This document shows positions 16,969-26,415 of a stretch of 60,236 nucleotides of DNA, in pieces. The first letter of the stretch is position 1; each line of letters begins with the position of its first letter. Source of the DNA: Labrenzia sp. 011 (GTDB lineage Bacteria; Pseudomonadota; Alphaproteobacteria; Rhizobiales; Stappiaceae); NCBI RefSeq assembly GCF_003075075.1, contig NZ_QCYM01000026.1:1-60236 (forward strand), read 5' to 3'. The notes beneath the pieces are model-generated. The model was not told the DNA's origin. It was given only the letters and a program-made list of their open reading frames with translations, and made no database searches. Both the position numbers and the translations under genes were made by a program.

Positions 16969-18057
16969 ATGGCCACTAGAGATATTGTTCTGGATCACGT
17001 TTCCATCCGCTTCGGTGCCTATACGGCGGTCGACAACGCGCATCTGGTCATCAAGGGCGGGGAGTTCTTTTCCTTTCTCGGACCGTCCGGATGCGGCAAG
17101 ACAACGTTGCTGCGCTGCATTTCGGGCTTCAGCGATCCGACCGAGGGCCGCGTCCTGATCGGCGGACAGGACATGAAGGGCATCGGCCCCAACAAACGCC
17201 CCACGGCGCTGATCTTCCAGAATCTGGCCCTGTTTCCGCTGATGAGCGTTGCCGACAACATCGCCTTTCCGCTCGAAGTGCGCGGCGTGGGCCGCAAGGA
17301 CCGCCGCAAGCGGGCGGAAGAACTGCTGGAGATGATCGCGCTGCCGGGCGTCGGCGACAAGAAGGTCCACGAATTGTCCGGCGGGCAGCGCCAGCGTGTC
17401 GCGATTGCCCGCGCGCTGGCGGTGGAGCCAGATATCCTGCTGCTCGACGAACCCCTGTCCGCCCTCGATCTGAAGCTGCGACACCACATGCGTACGGAGC
17501 TGCGCACCATCCAGCAGCAGGTCGGGCTCACCTTCATCTATATCACCCACGACCAGGGCGAAGCGCTGACCATGTCCGACCGGGTCGCGGTGATGAATGC
17601 CGGCGTCATCGAACAGGTCGATCCGCCCGAGTCGATCTACAACCGCCCGAAGACCTCCTTCGTGGCGTCCTTCGTGGGCGAATCCAATGCGATCGAGGGC
17701 AAGGTGGCCTCCCAGTCGGAGGTGCTGGTGTCCGTGGATACGCCGCTCGGCCGCCTGCAGGGGCGGGCGGCAGGCGGACGCCAGTACAGGGCCGGTGACG
17801 ACTGCATCCTGTTCATCCGCCCGGAGCAGCTGAGTGTCGGCGGCGGCCATTCGAATTCGCTGACCGCCAACCAGGTCAAGGAGGAATTCGAGGGCAACGC
17901 GCGGCAACTGTTCCTGGAAGCGAACGGTATTCCGCTGCGCCTGTCCCGGGTCAATCTCGGCGGTCCTGCGGACAGCATATCTGGCGGGGCCGTCCAGGTC
18001 GGTTTCGAACCGGAGCAGGCCATCGTGTTGCCGCACGGCGTTCTGGCGGGGGCATAG
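16969..18057 (+). CDS. Spermidine/putrescine-type ABC transporter ATPase (PotA/PotG family)
   Basis: The 362-aa ATPase carries Walker A GPSGCGKTT, a Q-loop IFQNLALFP, signature LSGGQRQRVAIARAL, Walker B ILLLDEPLSALD and switch ITHDQGEAL. A C-terminal TOBE-like regulatory region (DCILFIRPEQL) follows, as in PotA. The ATG at 16969 gives the usual MATRDIVLDHVS start; the longer frame from 16894 lacks family similarity. It is separated by about 100 bases from the binding-protein gene and by 2 bases from the first permease, indicating one operon. Confidence 0.92.
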   Translation: MATRDIVLDHVSIRFGAYTAVDNAHLVIKGGEFFSFLGPSGCGKTTLLRCISGFSDPTEGRVLIGGQDMKGIGPNKRPTALIFQNLALFPLMSVADNIAFPLEVRGVGRKDRRKRAEELLEMIALPGVGDKKVHELSGGQRQRVAIARALAVEPDILLLDEPLSALDLKLRHHMRTELRTIQQQVGLTFIYITHDQGEALTMSDRVAVMNAGVIEQVDPPESIYNRPKTSFVASFVGESNAIEGKVASQSEVLVSVDTPLGRLQGRAAGGRQYRAGDDCILFIRPEQLSVGGGHSNSLTANQVKEEFEGNARQLFLEANGIPLRLSRVNLGGPADSISGGAVQVGFEPEQAIVLPHGVLAGA

Positions 18058-18059
18058 GG

Positions 18060-18983
18060 ATGCAGGCTCTCAAGTCCGCCCTGAAGGAAATCGCCGGCAA
18101 GCACGGTCTCGGCGCTGCCACCTTCGTCGGCATCACCGTCATGATCTGGGTGATCATCCTGATCGCCCTGCCGCAGATCGCGATGCTCGACTATTCGTTC
18201 CGCTTCAATCTGCCCGCCTCCGATGTCGGCGGCCCCCAGGACGTCTATACGCTGGAAAACTATGCCTATTTCTTCCAGGGCAATGACGGCACCGTGAACA
18301 CGCTCGATATCGGTATTCTGGTCAGGACCCTGGTCGCGGCGGTGTTCGTTACCTGCATCGATATCCTGCTGTGCTATCCGATCGCCTTCATCCTGGCGCA
18401 TTCGGCCACCGGCGTTGCCGCGCGGATGATGGTTATCGGCCTGATCGTGCCGTTCTGGGTCAACGAAATCCTGCGCGCATTCGCCTTCCGGGTGCTCTTC
18501 GGGGCCACCGGCCTGATCAACGGCGTCGGCATGTCGATGGGACTGTGGGACCAGCCTGTCGACTTCATCCGGGCGGATGTGGCGCTCTATTCCGGGCTGA
18601 CCTATGCCTATATCCTGCTGATGGTGTTTCCGATCTTCAACGCCGTGGAGGCGCTGGACCGCAACCAGATCGAAGCGGCGCGGGACATGGGGGCGAGCTG
18701 GTGGCGGGTTCACTGGCGGGTGGTGCTGCCGGTGGCCAAACCGGGCATCGCATCCGGCGCGACCATGGTCTTCATGCTGACAGCGGGTGCCCTGGCCGCC
18801 CCACAGATCCTCGGCGGACCGTCCAGTCTCTGGTTCACCCAGCTCATCTACCAGTGGTTCAACGAAAGCGCCAACTGGCAGCGCGGTTCGGCCTATGCGG
18901 TCATTCTGCTCATCGTCTGCATCTCCTTCGTGATGATGCTGATGCGGGTCTTCAAGGTGTCCATCGGGGAGATCGGCCGATGA
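18060..18983 (+). CDS. Spermidine/putrescine-type ABC permease (PotB/PotH family)
   Basis: The 307-aa inner-membrane permease begins with a cytoplasmic helix and about six hydrophobic segments. The EAA loop reads EAARDMGASWWRVHWRVVLPVAKPGI, the contact site for the ATPase. A large loop after the first segment (SFRFNLPASDVGGPQDVYTLENYAYFF) is typical of PotB/PotH. It starts 2 bases after the ATPase stop and overlaps the next permease by 4 bases (ATGA). Confidence 0.92.
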   Translation: MQALKSALKEIAGKHGLGAATFVGITVMIWVIILIALPQIAMLDYSFRFNLPASDVGGPQDVYTLENYAYFFQGNDGTVNTLDIGILVRTLVAAVFVTCIDILLCYPIAFILAHSATGVAARMMVIGLIVPFWVNEILRAFAFRVLFGATGLINGVGMSMGLWDQPVDFIRADVALYSGLTYAYILLMVFPIFNAVEALDRNQIEAARDMGASWWRVHWRVVLPVAKPGIASGATMVFMLTAGALAAPQILGGPSSLWFTQLIYQWFNESANWQRGSAYAVILLIVCISFVMMLMRVFKVSIGEIGR

Positions 18984-20230
18984 ACCGGGGCACGGGCGGC
19001 GGCGCCGTCGCGGCAGGATTTTCGCTGCTTTTCTTCTCTTTCCTGTTCGGCCCGCTGATCATCATGGTGATCACGGCCTTCAACTCCTCGTCCTTCCCGC
19101 GGATCACGCCCTGGGAATGTTTCACCACGGAATGGTTCGGCGTCCTGTTCGCCAACGACCGGCTGATGAGCGGGCTGCTGAACAGCCTGGTGATCGCCGT
19201 CAGCGTCGTGGCCATTGCGGTGCCGGTCGGTCTTGCCGGCGCGCTGGCCCTGTCGGAGCTCAGTTCCCGGCTGCGCGCGGTGCTCTATACGGTGCTGATC
19301 ACGCCGATCCTGATCCCCGGGGTGGTTCTGGGGATTTCGACCATCGTCTTCTGGGGCGCATTGGGACGCAGCGTCGGGGCGGAATACGGTTCGTTCTTCT
19401 TCAGCGGCATGTTCCTGACCCTGGCCGGTCAGGTCACATTCGTATCCGCCTATGCCATGCTGGTGTTTCTGGCACGGCTGCAGAGATTCGATCCGATCCT
19501 CACCGAGGCGGCGCTGGATCTGGGAGCGACGCCCGGACAGGCCTTTCGCAAGATCCTTCTGCCGTTCCTCGCGCCAGCCATTGCCTCGGCGGCCTTCCTG
19601 ACGTTCCTCGCCTCCTTCGAGAACTACAACACCACCGTGTTCACGATCCTGTCCGGCAACACCTTCACGACGGCGCTGGCCTCGAAGGTGCGGCACGGCA
19701 CCGATCCCTCCCTGTCGGCGCTGGCGGTGATCATCATCGGCCTCACCCTGATCGGGGCCATCGTTCACGAAGCCTATACGCGCCGCAAGGAAGTGCTGCG
19801 CTCGGGCATCGCCAGACGGTCGCGGATCTACAGCAATCCGGTTCTGAAAACCCTGGTTCACCCGCTGACGGTTTTCCTGATCCTTGCCGGTGTCGCGGCG
19901 TTCGCGGCCTATGAGGGCACGCGTCATGACGCCTCGGTCTGCAAGCAGCAGATCCTGGACGACAAGCGCGCCCGCCAGCATGAGTTGTTGGAAGAGCAGC
20001 GCCGGAAAATGCAGGAGCAGCAGAAGACCGTCGCGCCGGTGGTCTCTCCGTCCGAAGGGCCGGCGAAGGCCAACCCGTCACCGTTCGGTGGCGCCTTCAG
20101 CCCCAACGGACTGACGCCGGGCCAGAATGCACCGGCCTCCTCCGGAACCCCGGCTGAAGCCCCGGCCACGGCCAATCCGTCACCCTTTGGCGGTGCGTTC
20201 AACCCAGGTGCTCTGAAGCCTTCGCCATAA
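18980..20230 (+). CDS. Spermidine/putrescine-type ABC permease (PotC/PotI family) with extra C-terminal tail
   Basis: The 416-aa product has a normal PotC/PotI core in residues 1 to about 275 (EAA loop EAALDLGATPGQAFRKILLPFLAPAI), but the family usually ends near 270-280 residues. Here an additional hydrophobic segment (LTVFLILAGVAAFAAYEG, about residues 293-310) is followed by a charged, helix-forming stretch rich in R, E, K and Q (about 318-345) and a Pro/Gly/Ala-rich tail containing ANPSPFGGAF twice. The ATG at 18980 overlaps the previous gene by 4 bases; the frame upstream to 18371 is a shadow of that gene. The tail might tether a partner, but no homologue is recognised. Confidence 0.9.
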   Translation: MNRGTGGGAVAAGFSLLFFSFLFGPLIIMVITAFNSSSFPRITPWECFTTEWFGVLFANDRLMSGLLNSLVIAVSVVAIAVPVGLAGALALSELSSRLRAVLYTVLITPILIPGVVLGISTIVFWGALGRSVGAEYGSFFFSGMFLTLAGQVTFVSAYAMLVFLARLQRFDPILTEAALDLGATPGQAFRKILLPFLAPAIASAAFLTFLASFENYNTTVFTILSGNTFTTALASKVRHGTDPSLSALAVIIIGLTLIGAIVHEAYTRRKEVLRSGIARRSRIYSNPVLKTLVHPLTVFLILAGVAAFAAYEGTRHDASVCKQQILDDKRARQHELLEEQRRKMQEQQKTVAPVVSPSEGPAKANPSPFGGAFSPNGLTPGQNAPASSGTPAEAPATANPSPFGGAFNPGALKPSP

Positions 20231-20680
20231 GCCGGTTGAGGCTGGAAACGGGACGCAACACGCTCGTCCGGACGAAGACCGCCCGGTCCGCACCGGAGAA
20301 GGGCGGAAACCCGGTAGTCGTCGGGGGCTCTTGAAACGGCGCCGCGCATTTCCTTGTGACGACGCCTTATTCCCGCGTCAACTGGCATCAACTCGTGTCA
20401 GCCGCTTCATCCAGGACGATTGAACCCGGTGTCGAGCCGGTCTCGTCGCTGTGCGGAATTGTCTGCCCGCGCGCCGATAGCGGCAAGATGTGTTGCCGAT
20501 CACATTCACAGGTTGCGCTGTGCTCTAAATCACTTCTGTCTTCAATACGCCGGCTTTTGTTGAGCCAAATGACCGGAGGGCGACCTTTCCGCCTCATTGG
20601 CCGGTTACGGTCGGAGCCGTCTTTTATGCGCAAACACTTTTCACGTGTAGTCCCGAAAACCAGTGAGCCGAGGTGAATTG
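20231..20680. other. Intergenic gap upstream of the metallopeptidase-like gene
   Basis: About 450 bases with no convincing gene; the frames present have arginine/serine-rich noise composition. It should contain the terminator of the polyamine operon and the promoter of the next gene, but I saw neither a clear hairpin with U-tract nor a clear -35/-10 pair. Confidence 0.5.
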
Positions 20681-22057
20681 ATGGCCACTTTACCCAAAAT
20701 CAGTATTGCCAGGCCCGTCGGTTATCGGGCCCAGAACAACATTGCAGACGTCCGCGCCGTTCAGGAACGGCTTAATCTTCTGCTGGATCCGTCCCGCACG
20801 CCTCTGGAAGAGGACGGCTTCCACGGCCCGCTGACCAAGGGAATGATCGGTGATTTCCAGAGCAAGGTGCTGGGTTTCATGAACCCGGACCAGCGCGTCG
20901 ATCCGGTTGGGCCGACGGTTTCGGCGCTGAACGACGCGGCGTCGGCGGCAAAATGGAAGGGCGCGCCTGTCACTCCAAAACCGGTGCAGCCGAAGGACAA
21001 TCCGAAACCGGACAACCCCGTTGATCCGAGCGGCATGCCAAAGATCCCCGTCTTCGGCCCGACAGACGGAAACCTGGGTTTCGACAGTTTTCCCGCGCCG
21101 CCGCAGGTGCTGGGTCCGTTACAGGTGAAATTCCCTCCGGAACGTGACGGCACCTGGATCATGGTGCCGGAAGGGAGCGAACGCTCGCTCCGGATTGGAA
21201 TCGACCCCGACAGTCCGGTCCGGATCGCAGGCAAAGGGGTCGATGACGAGGGAATTGCCCGTTCGGGCACCGAGCAACGTCTGCTGCGCGCGGTTATCAA
21301 GAACCGGTGTCTGGTGATCAAGGGACTCAATTCCTGCAGAGACTGCAAGCTGGACATTTTTCAGAACGGCAGACATCTGCGGGTCTATGTGTCCGTGAAA
21401 CCGCGCAGGATCGTTCCGATCTTTGCTTTTTATGTGGAACACGGACCAGGCCTGAAATGCCGGGTTTCGAGCGGTGAACTGCGGACCGTACTGAAAATCG
21501 CGAACAGCGAAATCCTGATACCCCAGTGCAACGTGGAACTTCGGCTGCTCGGCGACGAGTTGCTGTCGCACAAGGAGATCGGCCGCCATCTCGGCTTTGT
21601 CGTCCGGGCTGATGTGTTCAAGGAGAAAAAGGACGAATTCAAATACCTCAAGCCCTTTGCGAAGGATCGTATGTTTCCACAACCTGCAGGAGCGGACCAT
21701 GTCAAGACCGTGAACGTCTTCATCGTGCGGGAAATTGTCAGTGCCAAGGAACAGGGCGAACGGCCGGAGAAGGTGAACGGCCTGATGAGTTTAGAGACAG
21801 GGATGTGCCTGCTTGATGACCGCTCCTATGGCAAGATGACCCGCATCAAGTCGCTTGCACGCACGCTGTCCCACGAAATCGGCCATCTTCTGATACAGCA
21901 GCTTTACATCCACAACGCCGACGTGGTGCAGCCTAAAGCGCATAATCCCTACGACGATGCGCTGATGTTTCCGGGAGGCCTGGGAAAGAAGTTGTACCGG
22001 GTCGAGGTGGAAGCCATGAACCCGACGCCCGCCTGGCCGCCGTCCAGGAAACCGTAA
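20681..22057 (+). CDS. Peptidoglycan-binding/HEIGH metallopeptidase-like protein
   Basis: The 458-aa protein starts MATLPKISIARPVG. Residues about 12-85 look like a peptidoglycan-binding type 1 domain (NIADVRAVQERLNLLL, then a GFHGPLTKGMIGDFQ motif). A proline-rich linker (about 95-130) precedes a beta-rich middle part, and the C-terminal region holds H398-E-I-G-H402, the start of a zincin-type HExxH motif; a third zinc ligand is not obvious. No signal peptide is visible. The ATG at 20681 has ribosome-binding site GAGGTGA (20670-20676); an in-frame GTG at 20663 is less likely. It is a lone gene with long gaps upstream; its composition resembles the accessory cassette at 5-11 kb. Confidence 0.65.
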   Translation: MATLPKISIARPVGYRAQNNIADVRAVQERLNLLLDPSRTPLEEDGFHGPLTKGMIGDFQSKVLGFMNPDQRVDPVGPTVSALNDAASAAKWKGAPVTPKPVQPKDNPKPDNPVDPSGMPKIPVFGPTDGNLGFDSFPAPPQVLGPLQVKFPPERDGTWIMVPEGSERSLRIGIDPDSPVRIAGKGVDDEGIARSGTEQRLLRAVIKNRCLVIKGLNSCRDCKLDIFQNGRHLRVYVSVKPRRIVPIFAFYVEHGPGLKCRVSSGELRTVLKIANSEILIPQCNVELRLLGDELLSHKEIGRHLGFVVRADVFKEKKDEFKYLKPFAKDRMFPQPAGADHVKTVNVFIVREIVSAKEQGERPEKVNGLMSLETGMCLLDDRSYGKMTRIKSLARTLSHEIGHLLIQQLYIHNADVVQPKAHNPYDDALMFPGGLGKKLYRVEVEAMNPTPAWPPSRKP

Positions 22058-22092
22058 TTTGAAAACGGGCAGGACGGCGGCCGGAAGCTGTT

Positions 22093-22467
22093 TCAGTGGC
22101 TGATCATCCACGGTCGTTTCGACGGGAAGGTCTTGCTGCCGTCGGCCTTGTAGACCGCGCTTGAGCGGAAATTTCCCTTGCTGCCGGAGCAGCAGGAACA
22201 TCCGGACGGATGGCGCTTGCGGGCTTCCTTCGCCCGGTCCTCCCGTCCGGATTTCGTCGAGAACGCCGGGTTGTGGCGGGCGGTCTCGTTGCGCTCGTGG
22301 GCCGTGCGCAGTTCCGTTGACAGGCCCGGCATGTTCGGTGCCCGCAGGAGGGCCCTGGGGGCCTCCTGACTGCACGCCGGACATTTGATCGGATCGGCAT
22401 GGGCGGACATCGGCCGCTGTGCGGTGATCGGTCCGCAGGATGCGCAAAGATAGTCATAGACCGGCAT
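22093..22467 (-). CDS. fmdB: FmdB-family zinc-ribbon protein
   Basis: The 124-aa protein opens MPVYDYLCASCGPIT with two CxxC pairs (CASC and CPAC), the zinc-ribbon typical of FmdB/CxxC regulatory proteins. A charged, low-complexity region and a CSCC cluster follow. FmdB was described as a putative regulator of the formamidase/amide operon of Methylophilus. It sits 10 bases downstream of formamidase in the same orientation with an AAGGAGG ribosome-binding site, supporting the assignment. Confidence 0.88.
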   Translation of the reverse strand: MPVYDYLCASCGPITAQRPMSAHADPIKCPACSQEAPRALLRAPNMPGLSTELRTAHERNETARHNPAFSTKSGREDRAKEARKRHPSGCSCCSGSKGNFRSSAVYKADGSKTFPSKRPWMISH

Positions 22468-22477
22468 GGGGGCCTCC

Positions 22478-23707
22478 TTAAAGGTCCGGTGCCAGCGGCA
22501 CGTCGATGGATCCGTCGAGATGCTTCAGCGGCCCGTCCGATCCCGGCATCATGTCGAACTCGAAGATGTCGGTCGGCAGCCACAAGGTGGCACAGGCATT
22601 GGGGATATCGACCACGCCGGAGATATGTCCCTGCACCGGCGCGGTGCCGAGAATGGCGTAGGCCTGGGCGCCGGTATAGCCGAATTTCTTCATGTACTCG
22701 ATGGCGTTGAGACAGGCCATGCGATAGGCGATATGCACGTCCAGGTAATGCTGGGTGCCGGCCTCATCAACCGAAATGCCCTCGAAGATCAGGTAATCGT
22801 CGTATTTCGGCGTGATCGGCGAGGGCTTGAAGATCGGGTTCCTGACACCGTATTTGGCGATCCCGTCCTTGATCAGGGTCACGCGGATATGCAGCCATCC
22901 CGCCATTTCGATCGCGCCGCAGAAGGTGATCTCGCCGTCACCCTGGCTGAAGTGCAGATCGCCCATGGAAAGTCCGGCACCGTCCACATAGACGGGGAAA
23001 TAGATCTTGGAGCCGCGGGACAGATCCTTGATGTCGCAATTGCCGCCATGTTCGCGCGGGGGAACGGTGCGGGCTCCTTCCGTGGCCGCCTTGTCCCGTT
23101 CCTCACCCTTCATCTGGCCCATATGCGCGGACTGGGTGTTGGGCAGGGCGGCAAGCTGCGGAATGCGGTTCGGATCGGTATTGAAGAGGGAGGTTTCCCG
23201 CTCGTTCCAGGTGTCGAGCATCTTGCGGTCCGGCAGGCAGCCGATCAGACCGGGGTGGATAAGTCCGGCATAGTTGACGCCCGGCACGTGACGCGAACGG
23301 GTGAACATGCCCTCGAAGTCCCAGATCGACTTCTGCGCTTCCGGGAAATGCTCGGTCAGGAAACCGCCCCCGTTCTGCTTGGAAAAGAAACCGTTGAAGC
23401 CCCAGAGCATTTCTTCCTTGGCGCCGATGTCGAGAATGTCGACGACCAGAAGATCGCCGGGCTCGGCCCCTTTCACGCCGATCGGACCGGACAGGTAGTG
23501 CACCTGTTCCAGTTCGACGTCGCGCACATCGGCGGCATCGTCGTCATTCTTGATCTGGCCGCCCGTCCAGTCATAGGTCTCGATCCTGAAGTCGTCGCCC
23601 GGTTCCACCCAGACCGCCATGGGAATGTCCGGATGCCAGCGGTTGTGCACCTTCTCGTTGGTGTGCGGGGATTCTGACAGATCCACCGAAATGAGCGTTT
23701 CAGCCAT
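22478..23707 (-). CDS. fmdA: Formamidase
   Basis: The 409-aa protein has the length and motifs of FmdA/AmdA acetamidase-formamidases (GPIGVKGAEPGDLLVVDILDI, HPGLIGC, GDLHFSQGDGEITFCGAIEMAG). The enzyme hydrolyses formamide to formate and ammonia in the cytoplasm. The ATG at 23707 follows a GAGGAGAAC-type ribosome-binding site (on the minus strand) and matches the known N-terminus MAETLISVD; the open frame further upstream is the antisense of urtE. Its position in the urt operon suggests formamide or other short-chain amides are imported and cleaved. Confidence 0.95.
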   Translation of the reverse strand: MAETLISVDLSESPHTNEKVHNRWHPDIPMAVWVEPGDDFRIETYDWTGGQIKNDDDAADVRDVELEQVHYLSGPIGVKGAEPGDLLVVDILDIGAKEEMLWGFNGFFSKQNGGGFLTEHFPEAQKSIWDFEGMFTRSRHVPGVNYAGLIHPGLIGCLPDRKMLDTWNERETSLFNTDPNRIPQLAALPNTQSAHMGQMKGEERDKAATEGARTVPPREHGGNCDIKDLSRGSKIYFPVYVDGAGLSMGDLHFSQGDGEITFCGAIEMAGWLHIRVTLIKDGIAKYGVRNPIFKPSPITPKYDDYLIFEGISVDEAGTQHYLDVHIAYRMACLNAIEYMKKFGYTGAQAYAILGTAPVQGHISGVVDIPNACATLWLPTDIFEFDMMPGSDGPLKHLDGSIDVPLAPDL

Positions 23708-23768
23708 GGGGTTCTCCTCTTGAATATGCGCCGGAATGCCTGGCGCGGTTGAACTGTGAAAAGTGCGG

Positions 23769-24458
23769 TTACACGGACAGGAAGGCCGAGACCTTGGCTT
23801 CGTCCACGTCGGCTCGGGGCTCGTCATGAACGAGCCTGCCGTTCTCCAGGACGAGGACGCGGTCGGCGACATCGAGGGCGAAGGACAGCACCTGTTCGGA
23901 CACGACGATGGACAGTCCGCGCTCGTCGCGGATGCGTTTGAGCACGCGAGCCATCTCGCGGATGATCGACGGCTGGATGCCTTCGGTCGGCTCGTCCAGG
24001 AGCAGAACCTTGGGGTTGGTGGCCAGTGCCCGGGCAATGGCGAGCTGCTGTTGCTGGCCGCCGGAGAGATTACCGCCACGCCGGCCCTTCATGTCGAGCA
24101 GCACGGGGAAGAGCTCGTAGATATCTCCGGGCACCTTGCTACGCCCGCTGATGGTGAGGCCGGTCTCGATGTTCTCTTCCACCGTCATGGTCGGGAAGAT
24201 CATCCGGCCCTGGGGTACATAGGCAATTCCCCTGGCGACGCGCTCGTAGCTCTTGAGCGCGGTGATGTCGATGCCGTCGACGGCGGCGTTGCCGTTCCGG
24301 GTCGGGACGATGCCCATCAGCGACTTCATCAGCGTGGTCTTGCCCATGCCGTTGCGGCCCATGATGGCGATGATCTCGCCGGGGGAAACGGTGAAGTCGA
24401 GGCCGTGCAGCACTTCGCTCTGGCCGTAGGCGACGTGGTAATGCGCAACATTCAGCAT
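23769..24458 (-). CDS. urtE: Urea/amide ABC transporter ATPase UrtE
   Basis: The 229-aa ATPase has Walker A GRNGMGKTT, signature LSGGQQQQLAIARAL, Walker B VLLLDEPTEGIQPSII and the VSEQVLSFAL switch that marks the UrtE/LivF type. It is the last transporter gene before formamidase (about 60 bases away) and is separated from urtD by 9 bases. With UrtD it would drive uptake through UrtBC. Confidence 0.93.
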   Translation of the reverse strand: MLNVAHYHVAYGQSEVLHGLDFTVSPGEIIAIMGRNGMGKTTLMKSLMGIVPTRNGNAAVDGIDITALKSYERVARGIAYVPQGRMIFPTMTVEENIETGLTISGRSKVPGDIYELFPVLLDMKGRRGGNLSGGQQQQLAIARALATNPKVLLLDEPTEGIQPSIIREMARVLKRIRDERGLSIVVSEQVLSFALDVADRVLVLENGRLVHDEPRADVDEAKVSAFLSV

Positions 24459-24467
24459 GGCTGTCTC

Positions 24468-25223
<756 letters not shown>

Positions 25224-25235
25224 CGAGGTGCGCTC

Positions 25236-26405
25236 CTACTCAGCGGGTCTGGTGACGGCTTCGGGGTCATATGCCGGGGTGCCGAGCGGTTCCGGGCCGG
25301 TGGAGGGCTCCTCCGGCGGCTTGCGGAAGATCCAGCGATCCACATGCGGCGCCAGATAGCTGCGGTAGAGACCGGACAGGCCGTTCGGGAAAACCAGCAC
25401 CACGGCAATGAAGAGAGCTCCGAGACCGAAGAGCCAGAGTTCCGGGAAGGTCTCGGAAAAGGTCGTCTTGGCCCAATTGACCAGGAGCGTTCCGTAGACC
25501 GCTCCGAAGATCGACAGGCGGCCGCCGACCGCGCAGAAGATCACCATCTCGATGGAGGGCACGATGCCGACGAAGGAGGGCGACATGAAGCCGACCTGCA
25601 GGGTGAACATGGCGCCGCCGATGGCGGACAGGACGGCGGCGAAGCAGAAGACGAAGATCTTGAAGTTTGCCACGTCGTAACCGGAAAAGCGGACCCGGTC
25701 CTCCTTGTCGCGCAGGGCCACGAGAAGCCGGCCGAGCTTGCTCTGCAGCACGAACTGGCAAAGGATCAGAACGCCGATCAGCAGCGCGCCATTGACGTAA
25801 TAGAGGATGTATTTGGCCTCGTCGGAGCGGATGTCCCAGCCTTTTAGGGTCCTGAGATCGGTGATGCCGTTGACGCCGCCGGTGTAGCCCTGCTGGCCGA
25901 TGATCAGGATGGTGAGAATTGCCGCGATCGCCTGGGTGATGATGGCGAAATAGACACCGCCCACCCGGCGCTTGAACATTGCGGCGCCGATGATGAAGGC
26001 AAACAGGGCCGGGACGACGAAGATGGCGATCAGCGTGAAGGTCAGGCTGTTGAAGGGTTCCCAGAACCAGGGCAGTGCCGTGATCTGGTTCCAGTCCATG
26101 AAGTCCGGGATGCCGGGGGTCGACTGGATGGCGGTTGCCTCCGGGGTGGAGGATTCCAGCTTCAGGTACATGGCCATGCAGTAGCCGCCGAGGCCGAAGA
26201 AGACGCCCTGGCCGAGACTGAGGATGCCGCCCTTGCCCCAGCACAGCACAAGGCCGATGGCGACGAAGGCATAGGTCAGATATTTGCCGAACAGGTTGAG
26301 CCGGAAAATATCCATGGACAGGGGCATGGCGACAAAGATCACCGCGGCCAGAATGAGAAGGGCGAGGATGTCCTGCCGCGCCATGAAGGATTTCAGGTTG
26401 ATCAT
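25236..26405 (-). CDS. urtC: Urea/amide ABC transporter permease UrtC
   Basis: The 389-aa permease shows the LivM-like core with UrtC features: LCWGKGGILSLGQGVFFGLGGYCMAMYLKLE near residue 60 and VGFMSPSFVGIVPSIEMVIFCAVGGR near residue 275. The extended C-terminus (DRWIFRKPPEEPSTGPEP) is charged and proline-rich, as often seen. Length fits UrtC. It forms the inner-membrane channel with UrtB. Confidence 0.94.
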   Translation of the reverse strand: MINLKSFMARQDILALLILAAVIFVAMPLSMDIFRLNLFGKYLTYAFVAIGLVLCWGKGGILSLGQGVFFGLGGYCMAMYLKLESSTPEATAIQSTPGIPDFMDWNQITALPWFWEPFNSLTFTLIAIFVVPALFAFIIGAAMFKRRVGGVYFAIITQAIAAILTILIIGQQGYTGGVNGITDLRTLKGWDIRSDEAKYILYYVNGALLIGVLILCQFVLQSKLGRLLVALRDKEDRVRFSGYDVANFKIFVFCFAAVLSAIGGAMFTLQVGFMSPSFVGIVPSIEMVIFCAVGGRLSIFGAVYGTLLVNWAKTTFSETFPELWLFGLGALFIAVVLVFPNGLSGLYRSYLAPHVDRWIFRKPPEEPSTGPEPLGTPAYDPEAVTRPAE

Positions 26406-26415
26406 TGGAACCTCC

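Noticed and set aside
15619..18036. 805-codon minus-strand open frame
   Set aside because: Antisense to the polyamine binding-protein and ATPase genes, both clear. Long antisense frames are expected from high GC codon bias.
18371..18979. N-terminal extension of the second polyamine permease
   Set aside because: Shadow of the first permease in another frame; the real start at 18980 overlaps the previous stop by 4 bases and gives a normal membrane start.
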